Shown: positions 34,528-43,726, counted from the first letter of the stretch. The stretch is 64,000 nt of DNA from Rhodoferax lacus (GCF_003415675.1 NZ_QFZK01000004.1:331148-395147); one strand, 5' to 3'. Program-made: numbers and translations. The notes: generated from the sequence alone by a model not told the origin.

Positions 34528-35577
34528 TCAGCGCTTGAGCGCCGGGCTGAACGCCATCAAACTCAGTGTCTCAAACAGCATTTGTGCCCCGGCCTGCGCG
34601 GTGTTGGTGGTGCTGTCGTACTGGGGTGACACCTCCACCACGTCGCCGCCGCAGATGTTCAGGCCCTTGAGGCCATGGTAGATGGCCAGCGCCTCGCGCG
34701 TGCTCAGGCCGCCGATCTCGGGCGTGCCGGTGCCGGGCGCAAACACCGGGTCCAGCCCGTCCACATCAAAGGTCAGATAGGTCGGGCCATCGCCCACCAC
34801 GGCGCGGGCCATGCGGATGATTTCCTCGATACCGAGCTTGTTGATGTCTTCGGCATGCACCACGGTCATGCCCGAGTCCTTGGAGAACTCCCACAGATAT
34901 TCGGAGGAGCCACGGATGCCAATCTGGATGCAGCGCGTGGGGTCCAGCACGCCGTCCAGCACGGCCAGGCGGAACGGGCCGCCGTGGTGAAAGCGGGTCT
35001 GGTCAAAGGCGCCGCCGGTGTCGCAGTGGGCGTCAATGTGGATCATGCCCACTGGCGCCTTGCGGCCCACGGCCTTGAGGATAGGGTAGGTGATGGAGTG
35101 GTCGCCACCCGCGGTGAGCGGCAGCACGCCCTGGTCCACCACGTGGTGGTACCAGGCCTCGATGTCTTCTATGCACAGGGGCAGGCTGTAGCGGCTGCGA
35201 AAGGGCACGTCGCCCACATCGGCCACGCGCAGGCTGTGCACGGGCGCCACGTCCAGCACATGGTTGTAGGGGCCTATGCGCTCGATGGTGCGCAGGGCGC
35301 GCGGCCCGAAGCGCGCACCGGGCCGGTTGCTCGCACCCAGGTCCATGGGTGCGCCCATCAGGGCGACTTGCAGGTTGCCGAAGTCAGGAGCGCGCGGGTC
35401 CACCGGCAGGCTGGGGGCCGAGAGCAGGGTGGGAATGCCCGCATAGGGTGCGGCGCGCTTGCCGCCTTCGGAAAAGATGGTGGAGGCCACCTGCGCAAAG
35501 CGCGGGTCGTGCATCTGGGAGGCGTCGCCGGTGTAGCGGCTGCGCAGGGCTTCGAGCTGTTCGGGGGTGAGGGCCAT
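34528..35577 (-). CDS. speB: ureohydrolase, agmatinase family
   Basis: Manganese- or nickel-dependent ureohydrolase of 349 residues. Metal ligands are present in GGDHS (residue ~155), HIDAHCDTG and FDVDGLDP. Agmatinase cleaves agmatine to putrescine and urea; guanidinobutyrase and guanidine hydrolase belong to the same family. At 349 residues it is longer than E. coli SpeB (306), with an N-terminal extension like that of many Burkholderiales enzymes, so substrate assignment is open. ATG 35577 is chosen over an in-frame codon 60 bases upstream. Single gene; no adc/speA partner nearby. Confidence 0.85.
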   Translation of the reverse strand: MALTPEQLEALRSRYTGDASQMHDPRFAQVASTIFSEGGKRAAPYAGIPTLLSAPSLPVDPRAPDFGNLQVALMGAPMDLGASNRPGARFGPRALRTIERIGPYNHVLDVAPVHSLRVADVGDVPFRSRYSLPLCIEDIEAWYHHVVDQGVLPLTAGGDHSITYPILKAVGRKAPVGMIHIDAHCDTGGAFDQTRFHHGGPFRLAVLDGVLDPTRCIQIGIRGSSEYLWEFSKDSGMTVVHAEDINKLGIEEIIRMARAVVGDGPTYLTFDVDGLDPVFAPGTGTPEIGGLSTREALAIYHGLKGLNICGGDVVEVSPQYDSTTNTAQAGAQMLFETLSLMAFSPALKR

Positions 35578-35809
35578 GTGGGACTTTCGGAAGTTGGACA
35601 AAACGGGAGTGCAAGCAAGTAACGTGACACATTCCAATTCCGCAATCCTCGGTTACGTTTTGGCATTCCAAGGCGTGAGGGGCTTGCTTACAGGGAAGCC
35701 ACATTTCTTCACAAAGCCAAGACACACGGGACATCGGCAACGGAGCCCGGCCTGCTCCAATGGATTCCATCAGATTTCAGGAGACGGTCTTCAAGACCCA
35801 GCCACACAG

Positions 35810-36202
35810 ATGCCCCATACCTTCACCTTCGCCAAACCGCGCACAGCTCCCCGTCAAAAGCTCGAAGTCGTACTCGGCAGCCATACCATCAAGGCCTTTG
35901 TCACAGCGCCCAAGGATGTGTACGTGATGGGTATCGTGCGCTGGGGCATGGAGTTTGGCCTGTTGGCCAGGACGCACGCGGGCGATTACGTGCGCATCAA
36001 CGGGTCGGAGGCGCAGACGCTGAACTTCGAGGATGTGGAAACCGCCATAGCCCGGGCCAGTGTGACCGGGCGCGGCGAGTCCTTTGCGATGTCGCGTGCG
36101 ACGGGTGGTGCAGCTTCAGCCCAGCGTCCGGCAGTGGCGGTGACGCAGCGCAAGCACCGCAAGATTGACCCCTGCCTGACCTCCAGCGCCTATTGGCATT
36201 GA
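35810..36202 (+). CDS. hypothetical protein
   Basis: Soluble protein of 130 residues, MPHTFTFAKPRTAPRQKLEV..., with a central beta-rich segment (VVLGSHTIKAFVTAPKDVYVMGIVRWGMEFGL) and a basic C-terminal tail (QRKHRKIDPC). Not recognised. It ends 7 bp before the convergent coaX stop. The 232-bp region between it and the divergent ureohydrolase gene shows nothing else. Coding character is moderate. Confidence 0.6.
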   Translation: MPHTFTFAKPRTAPRQKLEVVLGSHTIKAFVTAPKDVYVMGIVRWGMEFGLLARTHAGDYVRINGSEAQTLNFEDVETAIARASVTGRGESFAMSRATGGAASAQRPAVAVTQRKHRKIDPCLTSSAYWH

Positions 36203-36209
36203 ACCGGCG

Positions 36210-36977
36210 TCAGGCGGGAAACCGCTTTTGTGCAATAAACAGCAGGCCGTCAAAAATCAGGTTGTCCACCAGCTCGAAAGGCCGCGTCATGCTGGGTGCC
36301 ATCTTCCAGGCAGCACCCCCGGTCATGATGCATTTGGGCTCGGCGCCGCAGTGCGCACGCACATGCTGCACCATGCGTTCCACCGCACCGGCAATGGCGT
36401 AGGTGCCACCGCTGGTGAGGGCGTCGCTGGTATTGGTGGGGAAGGGCGTGACTTCGCCGGTGGGCACGTGCAAGCCGGCGGTACCCGACTCGAGCGCGCG
36501 CAGCATGATGCCGTGGCCGGGCAGGATCAGCCCGCCCAGAAATTTGCCACTGGCGTCCACCGCTTCCACGGTGACGGCGGTGCCCACCATCACCACGACC
36601 ATGGGTTGCGCCGCACCTTGCGTGAGCATGTGCTGGTAGGCGCCAATCATGGCGATCCAGCGGTCGGCACCCAGGCGGGCCGGGTGGTCGTAGCCGTTGC
36701 GCAAACCCGCCTCGGCCTCGCTGGCCACCACCCATTGGGGTGCCACGTCCCAGGCTTCCATCTGCTCTTCCACGCGGCGGCGGATCACGTCGCTGGCCAC
36801 AGCACAACCCAGCACATGGGTGGGCGCCTGGATGCAGCTCCACGGGCCTTCGGCCAATTTGTCGATGTTTTCCAGGAACTCGGCGCCGCTGTCCAACAGC
36901 TTGGCGTCACGGTGGGCGGCGTCGTACAGCGCCCACTTCAGGCGTGTGTTGCCAATGTCCAGTGCAAGAAAGGTCAT
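36210..36977 (-). CDS. coaX: type III pantothenate kinase
   Basis: First enzyme of coenzyme A synthesis: phosphorylates pantothenate. 255 residues, the standard length. The ASKHA-fold motifs are clear: [16 protein letters not shown] at the start, [12 protein letters not shown] in the centre, [15 protein letters not shown], and [14 protein letters not shown]. CoaX enzymes are insensitive to CoA feedback. Cytoplasmic homodimer. Followed upstream on the same strand, 9 bp away, by the persulfide dioxygenase-rhodanese gene, probably co-transcribed but without a metabolic link I can state. Confidence 0.95.
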   Translation of the reverse strand: MTFLALDIGNTRLKWALYDAAHRDAKLLDSGAEFLENIDKLAEGPWSCIQAPTHVLGCAVASDVIRRRVEEQMEAWDVAPQWVVASEAEAGLRNGYDHPARLGADRWIAMIGAYQHMLTQGAAQPMVVVMVGTAVTVEAVDASGKFLGGLILPGHGIMLRALESGTAGLHVPTGEVTPFPTNTSDALTSGGTYAIAGAVERMVQHVRAHCGAEPKCIMTGGAAWKMAPSMTRPFELVDNLIFDGLLFIAQKRFPA

Positions 36978-36986
36978 GGCTGCTTT

Positions 36987-38096
36987 TCAGCCCTGGCGCC
37001 AGGGCAGACCGGCCAGGCGCCAGCCGCCCTTGTTGCCGCGCTGTGCGTTGCTGTCGGCGTCGCCCTCAAAGCCTTCCAGAATGTTGTAGGCCTCCAGGCC
37101 GAGTTCGGTGGCACGTTTGGCTGCGGCAATCGAGCGCACGCCGCTGCGGCACAGCAACAGCACCTTCTTGTTGCCCGCAGCCGCCTTGACGGCTTCGTCA
37201 AAGTCGGGGTTCATGGCCATGCCGGGCCACTGCTTCCAGGCCGCAGGCACGGCGCCGGGTACAAAGCCCACCCACTCGCGCTCGGCATCGGTGCGCACAT
37301 CGACCAGCACGGCTTCACCGGCCTGCCACCAGGCGTGGGCCAGGGTGTTGGAGATGTCGCCGGCATAGCCTTCTGCGGCGCGCACCGCGGTGCCGGTTTG
37401 GGACTCGGCATCGTGGCGCAGGCCGGAGTTGAGGTTGGCCGGGACGGCCTCGTCTATGCGTTTGGGCTTGGGGAGATGGAGTGCGTCCATGGTGGCTATG
37501 AATTCCTCTTGTGTTTTGCCGGCCACGCGGGCGTTATGCGTCTTCTCGGCGCCAATGCTGGAGTGGCTGCGTCCATGGTAGTCGTGGCCCGGCCAGACCG
37601 TGGTGCTGGCGGGGAGCTGAAACAGAATCTGCGTGAGGCTGTGGTACAGATCAGCGGCGCTGCCGGACTGGAAGTCGGTGCGGCCACAGCCATTGATCAG
37701 CAGCGTATCACCGGTAAACACATGGTCGCGCCAGAGGTAGCTCATGCTGCCCCGGGTGTGCCCGGGGGTGTGCAGGGCCTGGAGGGTCTCGCCGCCAAAG
37801 CGCAGCGTATCGCCGTCCTGCAACTGCACGGCCGCGTTGTGGATGCCGCAGTCTGCGGGCACGGCGGTTTGGGCTCCGGTGTGTTCGGCCAGCAGGCCAG
37901 CGCTGGTGATGTGGTCGGCATGGGCATGGGTTTCCACTGTCCACAGCAGGCGCAGGCCCTGGGTTTGCAGCAGTTGCAGGTCCCGCTCAAGCTGCTCGTC
38001 CACCGGGTCAATCAGCAAGGCCTCACGCGTGAGCGGATCCACCAGCACGTAGGTGTAGGTGCTGGATGGGGGGTCAAAAAGCTGAATAGGTTGCAT
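36987..38096 (-). CDS. persulfide dioxygenase-rhodanese fusion
   Basis: Two-domain sulfur enzyme of 369 residues. Residues 1-235 are an ETHE1-like metallo-beta-lactamase domain with HAHADH (iron ligands) and PGHTRGS, which oxidises glutathione persulfide to sulfite. Residues 255-365 are a rhodanese domain with the active-site loop CRSGVRS, which moves sulfane sulfur between thiosulfate, GSH and persulfide. Natural fusions of this kind are known in Burkholderia. ATG 38096 is chosen; the GTG nine codons upstream is less likely. Upstream on the same strand lies a CsoR/CstR-like repressor gene, consistent with persulfide-responsive control. Confidence 0.9.
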   Translation of the reverse strand: MQPIQLFDPPSSTYTYVLVDPLTREALLIDPVDEQLERDLQLLQTQGLRLLWTVETHAHADHITSAGLLAEHTGAQTAVPADCGIHNAAVQLQDGDTLRFGGETLQALHTPGHTRGSMSYLWRDHVFTGDTLLINGCGRTDFQSGSAADLYHSLTQILFQLPASTTVWPGHDYHGRSHSSIGAEKTHNARVAGKTQEEFIATMDALHLPKPKRIDEAVPANLNSGLRHDAESQTGTAVRAAEGYAGDISNTLAHAWWQAGEAVLVDVRTDAEREWVGFVPGAVPAAWKQWPGMAMNPDFDEAVKAAAGNKKVLLLCRSGVRSIAAAKRATELGLEAYNILEGFEGDADSNAQRGNKGGWRLAGLPWRQG

Positions 38097-38194
38097 GGCT
38101 GATTCGGTAGGCAGTGTAGCCACTTGCAGGCATCAAAAACCCGGGTGAACGGGATATCGACCTGCGGTTAACCCTCGCTCTGTTCGAACTATGC

Positions 38195-38485
38195 CTAGCC
38201 GATGCGTGCCAGCAGGGTTTCCATGTCCTTGAGCATCAGGTCCAGATCCGTCTTCTGGGCTGCATCGGGCTGGATGCGGGTGTTGAGCTCCTGCTCCAGA
38301 AAGCACACCGTCATGCGCAGATAGGTGCTGTCGAGTGCCTTGCGCACGGCCGAGAACTGCTGGCCTATCTTGAGGCAGTTCTCGCCTTCTTCCACCATGC
38401 GCTGGATGCCGCGCAGCTGGCCTTCGGCCCGGCGCAAACGGTTGAGCACATCGGTTCTGGCCAGTTGGTCTTTTAAAACGCTCAT
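38195..38485 (-). CDS. CsoR/RcnR/FrmR/CstR family repressor
   Basis: All-helical tetrameric repressor of 96 residues (DUF156 family). The DNA-binding surface RLRRAEGQLRGIQRMVEEGENC is typical. Cys37 matches the invariant Cys of the family; the copper-ligand His of CsoR and the FrmR His are missing, and Cys61 stands one residue before that position. A two-Cys, no-His arrangement next to a persulfide dioxygenase-rhodanese gene suggests a persulfide sensor rather than a copper, nickel or formaldehyde sensor. ATG 38485 with GGAG upstream. It is 98 bp upstream of the fusion gene on the same strand. Confidence 0.88.
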   Translation of the reverse strand: MSVLKDQLARTDVLNRLRRAEGQLRGIQRMVEEGENCLKIGQQFSAVRKALDSTYLRMTVCFLEQELNTRIQPDAAQKTDLDLMLKDMETLLARIG

Positions 38486-38709
38486 GGCGTGGGTCTCCAA
38501 AAAACGGGGCTACCAAGGACAAACGGGACGCCTTGTCCCATTGGGCTACATGCCTGGAAAAACGCCATTGCAGTCGCGGCAGCGCGCAGTGGCACTCGCG
38601 CGCACAATAGAGGCAAGAGAAGCATAAGCATGCCCGCAGTTTAGCCTTTTTTGTGTTGTTCAATACAGGTATGGGTATGTTTGATGCGTTACTTACCATT
38701 GGCAACGCG

Positions 38710-38723
38710 TTGATTTAAGTCAT
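38710..38723 (+). promoter_or_regulatory. FNR/Anr-type box and promoter of ccoG
   Basis: TTGAT-TTAA-GTCAT matches the FNR/Anr consensus at 8 of 10 positions. A -10 hexamer TATGAT at 38745-38750 places the box centre at about -41 of the predicted transcript start, the class II activator position. It lies 60 bp upstream of the ccoG GTG. The rest of the 297-bp region 38486-38782 holds the repressor gene's own promoter and GGGTAT half-sites near 38675 and 38738. Confidence 0.75.
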
Positions 38724-38782
38724 TCGCTTGAATGGGGGTATGTGTATGATGAAAGTAACAAGCGAAAGGTTGGAAGTTTTAC

Positions 38783-40243
38783 GTGTCTGATTCAAAACCC
38801 ACGGTTCTCAAGAACATTCCCATTACCGTTTCCAAGGCACCCATAGAGCCGCCACCCGGAGCGGATGCGGAAATGGTGTCGCTGTACCAGGCGCACAAGA
38901 AGATTTACCCGCGCAGTGTCAGCGGGTTGTTCTCGCGCTGGCGCTGGGCGCTGGTGTTTCTGACCCAAATTGTGTTCTACGGCCTGCCCTGGCTGGAGTG
39001 GGGCCAGCGCCAGGCGGTGCTGTTTGACCTGGGTGCGCGGCGCTTCTATATCTTTGGCTTGGTGCTGTACCCGCAGGACTTCATCTACCTCACCGGCATC
39101 CTGGTGATTGCGGCCTATTCACTGTTCCTGTTCACTGCGGTGGCCGGGCGCCTGTGGTGTGGCTACGCCTGTCCGCAAACCGTGTATACCGAGATGTTCC
39201 TGTGGCTGGAGAAGCTGGCCGAGGGCGACCGCTCCATGCGCATGCGCCGCGACGCCGCACCCTGGACTTTTGAGAAGTTTGGCCGCAAGGCGGCCAAGCA
39301 GTTCATGTGGGTTGTGCTGGCGCTGTGGACCGGCTTTACCTTTGTGGGCTACTTCACGCCCATCCATTTGCTGGCCCTGGAGTTCATCCAGTGGAATCTG
39401 GGTTCCTGGGAAATTTTCTGGACCTTCTTCTACGCCTTTGCCACCTACGGCAACGCCGGCTTCATGCGCGAACAGGTGTGCAAGTACATGTGCCCCTATG
39501 CCCGCTTCCAGAGCGCCATGTTCGACAAGGACACGCTCATCGTCACCTATGACAAGGACCGGGGCGAGCCGCGCGGTGCACGCAGCAAGAAGGCCGACCT
39601 GTCCACCCTGAACCTGGGTGCCTGTGTGGACTGCAGCCTGTGCGTGCAGGTCTGCCCCACCGGCATCGATATCCGCAATGGCCTGCAGTACGAGTGCATA
39701 GGCTGCGGTGCCTGCGCCGATGTCTGCGACACGGTGATGGACAAGGTGGGCTACCCCCGCGGCCTGGTGAAGTACACCACCGAACATGCGCTGGAGCAGA
39801 AGTGGACCAAGGCGCAAACCATCAGCCACGTGTTCCGGCCGCGCGTGCTGATTTACACCGGCATTCTGGCGGTGGTGGTGCTGTCCATGGCGACCAGCCT
39901 GGCATTGCGCCTGCCCTTCAAGGTGGACGTGGACCGCGACCGCGGATCGCTGGCGCGCATTGCCGAGGGCGGCCGTATCGAGAACGTGTTCCGCATCCAG
40001 GTGATGAATGCGTCCGAGTCCACGCAGCGTTTTCACGTTTCGGTGGAGGGCATGCCGGGCCTTTCCATCGCGTCCGATCCCGATATCAGCGTGGAGTCCA
40101 CCCAGTCACGCTGGGTGCCGGTGCGCCTGCAGTTGCCCTACGAGGGTGCTGAGCCGGGCTCGCACACCATCCACTTCAAGATAGCAGCCACTGAACTGGG
40201 CAAGAGCGTGACTGAAAAGTCCGTCTTTATTGTTCCCCGTTAG
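38783..40243 (+). CDS. ccoG: cytochrome c oxidase accessory protein CcoG
   Basis: Membrane iron-sulfur protein of 486 residues (RdxA/FixG/CcoG) that reduces copper for insertion into cbb3-type oxidase. Helices surround the conserved WCGYACPQTVYTEMFLW segment; two ferredoxin-like [4Fe-4S] clusters are built by CVDCSLCVQVCPTG and CIGCGACADVCD, with an extra REQVCKYMCPYAR motif before them. A C-terminal periplasmic immunoglobulin-like domain follows the last helix. GTG start, with an FNR-type promoter upstream as expected for the cbb3 regulon. The oxidase genes ccoNOP are not in this window upstream or downstream, so this is a detached accessory gene. Confidence 0.94.
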   Translation: MSDSKPTVLKNIPITVSKAPIEPPPGADAEMVSLYQAHKKIYPRSVSGLFSRWRWALVFLTQIVFYGLPWLEWGQRQAVLFDLGARRFYIFGLVLYPQDFIYLTGILVIAAYSLFLFTAVAGRLWCGYACPQTVYTEMFLWLEKLAEGDRSMRMRRDAAPWTFEKFGRKAAKQFMWVVLALWTGFTFVGYFTPIHLLALEFIQWNLGSWEIFWTFFYAFATYGNAGFMREQVCKYMCPYARFQSAMFDKDTLIVTYDKDRGEPRGARSKKADLSTLNLGACVDCSLCVQVCPTGIDIRNGLQYECIGCGACADVCDTVMDKVGYPRGLVKYTTEHALEQKWTKAQTISHVFRPRVLIYTGILAVVVLSMATSLALRLPFKVDVDRDRGSLARIAEGGRIENVFRIQVMNASESTQRFHVSVEGMPGLSIASDPDISVESTQSRWVPVRLQLPYEGAEPGSHTIHFKIAATELGKSVTEKSVFIVPR

Positions 40244-40273
40244 GCAGCCATAAAGAGACGACAGGAGACAACA

Positions 40274-40516
40274 ATGATGAAGAAGACGATGTGGATAGTG
40301 TGGCCCGCCTTCCTGATGGCCGGGGTGCTGGAACTGCTGGTGTTTGCCGTGGTGGACCCGCAAGACCTGAACTGGTTTGGACATGCCTTCGAAATGTCGC
40401 GCCAGACGGTGTACACCCTGGGGTTTTTTGTGTTCTGGTTCGTGAACGCACTGGCCGGTGCGCTCACGCTTTTTTTGTCCCTGCCACCCAACGAGGTGAA
40501 CCAGAGCCCCCTCTGA
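40274..40516 (+). CDS. small membrane protein linked to ccoG
   Basis: Protein of 80 residues with two membrane helices (IVWPAFLMAGVLELLVFAVV and TLGFFVFWFVNALAGALTLFL) and a short loop between. CAGGAG stands at a good distance before the ATG. It begins 30 bp after ccoG and is probably co-transcribed with it. Not recognised; a role near cbb3 oxidase assembly is only suggested by position. Confidence 0.75.
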   Translation: MMKKTMWIVWPAFLMAGVLELLVFAVVDPQDLNWFGHAFEMSRQTVYTLGFFVFWFVNALAGALTLFLSLPPNEVNQSPL

Positions 40517-40517
40517 A

Positions 40518-42287
40518 CTAAGGATTTTTGCGGATCAGCGTACCGCTGCTGGTCTGCACATCGGCCTCATACAGGCCTTCCCAGCGGTCGCCGCTGGTCC
40601 ATGTGAAAGTGCCCTGGCCGTGTTTGGCGCCGGCTTTCCATTGGCCGGCGTAGCGGTCGCCACTGGCCCAGGTGAAGGTGCCGGTCTGGTGGGGCACACC
40701 GCCTGTCACCTGGCCTTCGTAGCGGTCGCCATTGGCAAACAGCAGCGTGCCCTGGCCCTCGGGTTTGCCGGCCTTCCAGTCACCTTCAAATTTCTGGCCG
40801 TTCTTCCAGGTGTAGCTGCCATTGCCATGGGGTTCGCCGGCGATGAAGCGGCCGGTGTAGCGGTCGCCCGAGGCATAGGCCATGCTGCCTGTGCCCTTGG
40901 GGACGCCGTTTTCCACTGCGCCCTCAAAGTGGTTGCCGTTGGCAAAGTCCACCACGGCCTGGCCAGTGGCCACGTCGTTGACCCAGTCGCCCTGGTAGCG
41001 GTGGCCGTTGGCCCAGGCAAAGCGGCCCTTGCCGTGGCGCTTGCCATTCAGCAGGCTGCCCTCAAACACATCGCCATTGGCCCAGGTGAGCTTGCCACTT
41101 CCGGTGTAGGTGGGGGTGTCCACATCGCGTACGAACTGGCCCTTGAAGTGCATGTCGCCCACCGCGAAATCTTCGGGTTGGGCCTGGGGCTTGGCAGGTG
41201 CTGCGGCTTGCTGCACGGCTGCCGTCACAGAGGCAAAGGCACCGCTGAGTGTGGCGCCCAACGAGGAAGTGCTGCTGGCGGTGCTGGCTGCCGCAGTGGA
41301 CGCGGTTGAGGTGGTGGATGCTGCTGCCGCCAGCGCTGTGGAGCCCACGGGGGCTGCGGCCTGCGCCACGGCCTTGGCCGGGGTGCTGGCGGCGGCCGCA
41401 GTGGCGGGCTTGTTCAACGGCACAGCCGCTGCCGCCACGGCCGGGCTGCGCGCCACCCACGGCGTGCCGCGTTCGCGGGCCAGGGCCTGGGCGTTGTTGC
41501 GGGCCGAGTCCTGTGCGGCAGCACCCTTGCACTGCGCCAGGGCCTCGCGCCACAGGGTCTCGGCCACCATCAGGCCGTCCTGCTTGTCTTCGCGTGTCAT
41601 GCCGGCAGCACTTGCGCGCAGCTTCTGGGTCTGCTCGCGGGCCCGGTCAAATTGGGGCGCACAGAACTCGGCGTTGAAGCCGTCGATCTCGGACTGCTCC
41701 TGGCGTTTGATGGCCAGCTCCTTTTGCGAGCCGGTGCAGCGCTCGCTGGCGACGTCCCACATGTCTTCGGACTTGTGAAACAGCGTGGCTGCGTCATTCC
41801 AGCGCCGCTCGCCCAGTGCCGTGCGGGCCAGGTTTTGCAGGGTCGCTGCGTCCTTGTGGGCGGCCGTGCATTCAGGGCCGTCGCCCAGTTGCTCGTTCAG
41901 AACCGCGCTGGCCTTTTGGCTCTCGGCCAGGTTGCGCTGGGCCCGGTCTTTGGCGCGGCCCTCGCAGCGCTCGATGGCCTGGCTCCACAGCGCCTGGGCT
42001 GCGGCATGCAGGGGCAGCAGGGCCGTGCCTTCCTGCTTTTCTGCCTGCGCGGTCAAGGCGCGCAGGTCGGCGGCCATAGCCTTGTCGGTTAGCGAGCGGC
42101 AACTCTCCAGCGCCACCGGCTCCGGCGGCGCTGCAGCTTCGGCAGGCACGGCGGCGGTGGCATCAGAGGGTGTATCTGTTGGCGCAGCGGCAGGTGCCGT
42201 CGCCGGGGCGGGTACCCCTGCCGCCGGGGACTGCGCCAGGGCGCACAAGGGAAACAACAAACACAGGGCAGCAAGATTCAAACGCAC
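40518..42287 (-). CDS. exported MORN-repeat protein
   Basis: Secreted protein of 589 residues. A signal peptide (LNLAALCLLFPLCALA, cleavage after ALAQ) is followed by a Pro/Ala/Thr-rich linker, a helical domain of about 200 residues, a long Ala/Ser/Thr low-complexity stretch (residues ~285-370), and then about eight MORN repeats of 23 residues from near residue 395 (for example YQGDWVND, FEGAVENGVPKG, YTGRFIAGEPHG, FEGDWKAGKPEG). MORN repeats in bacteria form elongated beta-sheets of uncertain function. Starts 10 bp after the stop of the lipoprotein gene, so the two form an operon. Confidence 0.88.
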   Translation of the reverse strand: MRLNLAALCLLFPLCALAQSPAAGVPAPATAPAAAPTDTPSDATAAVPAEAAAPPEPVALESCRSLTDKAMAADLRALTAQAEKQEGTALLPLHAAAQALWSQAIERCEGRAKDRAQRNLAESQKASAVLNEQLGDGPECTAAHKDAATLQNLARTALGERRWNDAATLFHKSEDMWDVASERCTGSQKELAIKRQEQSEIDGFNAEFCAPQFDRAREQTQKLRASAAGMTREDKQDGLMVAETLWREALAQCKGAAAQDSARNNAQALARERGTPWVARSPAVAAAAVPLNKPATAAAASTPAKAVAQAAAPVGSTALAAAASTTSTASTAAASTASSTSSLGATLSGAFASVTAAVQQAAAPAKPQAQPEDFAVGDMHFKGQFVRDVDTPTYTGSGKLTWANGDVFEGSLLNGKRHGKGRFAWANGHRYQGDWVNDVATGQAVVDFANGNHFEGAVENGVPKGTGSMAYASGDRYTGRFIAGEPHGNGSYTWKNGQKFEGDWKAGKPEGQGTLLFANGDRYEGQVTGGVPHQTGTFTWASGDRYAGQWKAGAKHGQGTFTWTSGDRWEGLYEADVQTSSGTLIRKNP

Positions 42288-42297
42288 AACATTTCCT

Positions 42298-43623
42298 TCA
42301 ATGGGATTGCACCGGCATGTTCAACATGCCATCGACCAGACCACGGGCAAAGGGTTGCAGGCGCTGCGCCGGGTCATCCTCTGATTCGTACGAAAAAGCG
42401 CCGGGCGCGGAGGCCACCGGCATGTCGGCCATGGCCACCTGCAGGTCTTCCGGGCGCAGGCCCTGCAGGATGGCCACCACGTCCTCGCGGCGTCCGCGGG
42501 ATTCGGCAAGGGTGTTGAGGGCGTTCAGCCGGTCCGGGTCCAGTGCCATGGAGTTGGTGGTCAGGCCGCGCTCAATGAGCTTTTGGTGCAGGGTGAAACT
42601 GGCCAGCGGGTCGGCCTTGAGTTGCTCCATGCGGGCATAGGCCCAGGCGTCGGCCTTCTCGAAAATCGTGGAGGCCACCCAGGCCACGCCCGAGAGCGAA
42701 CCCCGGTTGGCAGCGGCCTGCTGCATGGCATTGGCTACCTGGGCCTGCGTCAGCTTGCGCACTACGCCGGTGGCTTCGTCCCGGATGCGGTTGGTGGCGG
42801 CTGCCGTGGCCTGGTCCAGCAACTGGCGTTTGATCACCTCGGTGGCCACGCTGCTGGCCGCGGTCTGGGCGGCCTGCACCGCTGCATTGGCCGCTACGGC
42901 CGCACCCTGGATGCCGGAGGCGATGGTGAAAAGCTGGTACAGCGTGTTGGCCACCTTGGTGCCATAGGCATAGGTCTTCATGCGGGCGCCGCCTTCCTCC
43001 GATACGCCTTCGCTCCACAGCACGGCCCACAGGGCTTCATCGTCGGTCAGGTCGGCGCGGGCCACTTCCAGCGGGTGCACGGCGAGCAGCCAGTGGTAGT
43101 CCTGCGCCAGCGGTGTGGCCGGAGGGGCCAGGCGGGCATAGCCGCGGCAGACCTTCAAGGGGGTGACGGTCACTGTCTTGCCGCCAAACAGCTTGACCTT
43201 GAAGGGGTCGCCATCGTCCCGCAGTTCGGCCAGGCGCAGCATCATCTTCTCCGCGTTCTCGCGGGAGTAACCGTCAAGCTCCTGGATTTTGTCGCCTATT
43301 TTCAGGGCGCTGTTGTAGGCCGCGCCCACCACGGTCAGGCGTTCGTCCACGCCCAGGGCGCGCACCCAGGCCACCCGGTCATCGGTCGCCATGTTGTAGC
43401 TGGACTCCACGGAGAAGGGCAGTTCCCATTGGGTGCTGCAATCCGGGTCCTTGAGGGTGGCTGCGCGCCCAATGGCAGCGCGCATGGCGCGCTCGCCCGA
43501 GCCGTAGCTGCGGATGTTGCCCAGCAAAACCTCGTCCACCTTGCGGCCATCGTCCACGGTGTACTTCGGCCCGGCACAGGCGGCCAGCAAGGCGATGAAA
43601 AAAAGTGCGACAAGTTGACGCAT
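42298..43623 (-). CDS. lipoprotein with PDZ-like segment
   Basis: Predicted lipoprotein of 441 residues: signal peptide MRQLVALFFIALLAAC with Cys16 as lipidation site. Residues 90-150 resemble a PDZ-like fold (AAYNSALKIGDKIQELDGYS). The centre (residues 230-330) is Ala-rich and helical. I cannot name a family; proteins of this type are often annotated simply as hypothetical. It is the first gene of a unit with the MORN-repeat protein, so both probably act in the periplasm or at the outer membrane. Confidence 0.75.
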   Translation of the reverse strand: MRQLVALFFIALLAACAGPKYTVDDGRKVDEVLLGNIRSYGSGERAMRAAIGRAATLKDPDCSTQWELPFSVESSYNMATDDRVAWVRALGVDERLTVVGAAYNSALKIGDKIQELDGYSRENAEKMMLRLAELRDDGDPFKVKLFGGKTVTVTPLKVCRGYARLAPPATPLAQDYHWLLAVHPLEVARADLTDDEALWAVLWSEGVSEEGGARMKTYAYGTKVANTLYQLFTIASGIQGAAVAANAAVQAAQTAASSVATEVIKRQLLDQATAAATNRIRDEATGVVRKLTQAQVANAMQQAAANRGSLSGVAWVASTIFEKADAWAYARMEQLKADPLASFTLHQKLIERGLTTNSMALDPDRLNALNTLAESRGRREDVVAILQGLRPEDLQVAMADMPVASAPGAFSYESEDDPAQRLQPFARGLVDGMLNMPVQSH

Positions 43624-43726
43624 GGTCCTACCCCTGGCAATTTATTTTGTTACGAACGGTTTGATTATTGCAGTCCGGGATGACGGTTCCGGGCGTAAAC
43701 GCCGTGTTGGCGTAAATCGTTTACAG

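Noticed and set aside
36228..38102. 624-residue plus-strand frame opposite coaX and the persulfide dioxygenase
   Set aside because: Spans two clearly recognised minus-strand genes and has no motifs of its own; shadow frame.
38783..40516. Part of a complete ccoNOPQ cytochrome oxidase operon
   Set aside because: No catalytic subunit genes lie on either side; only ccoG and a small membrane protein are present.
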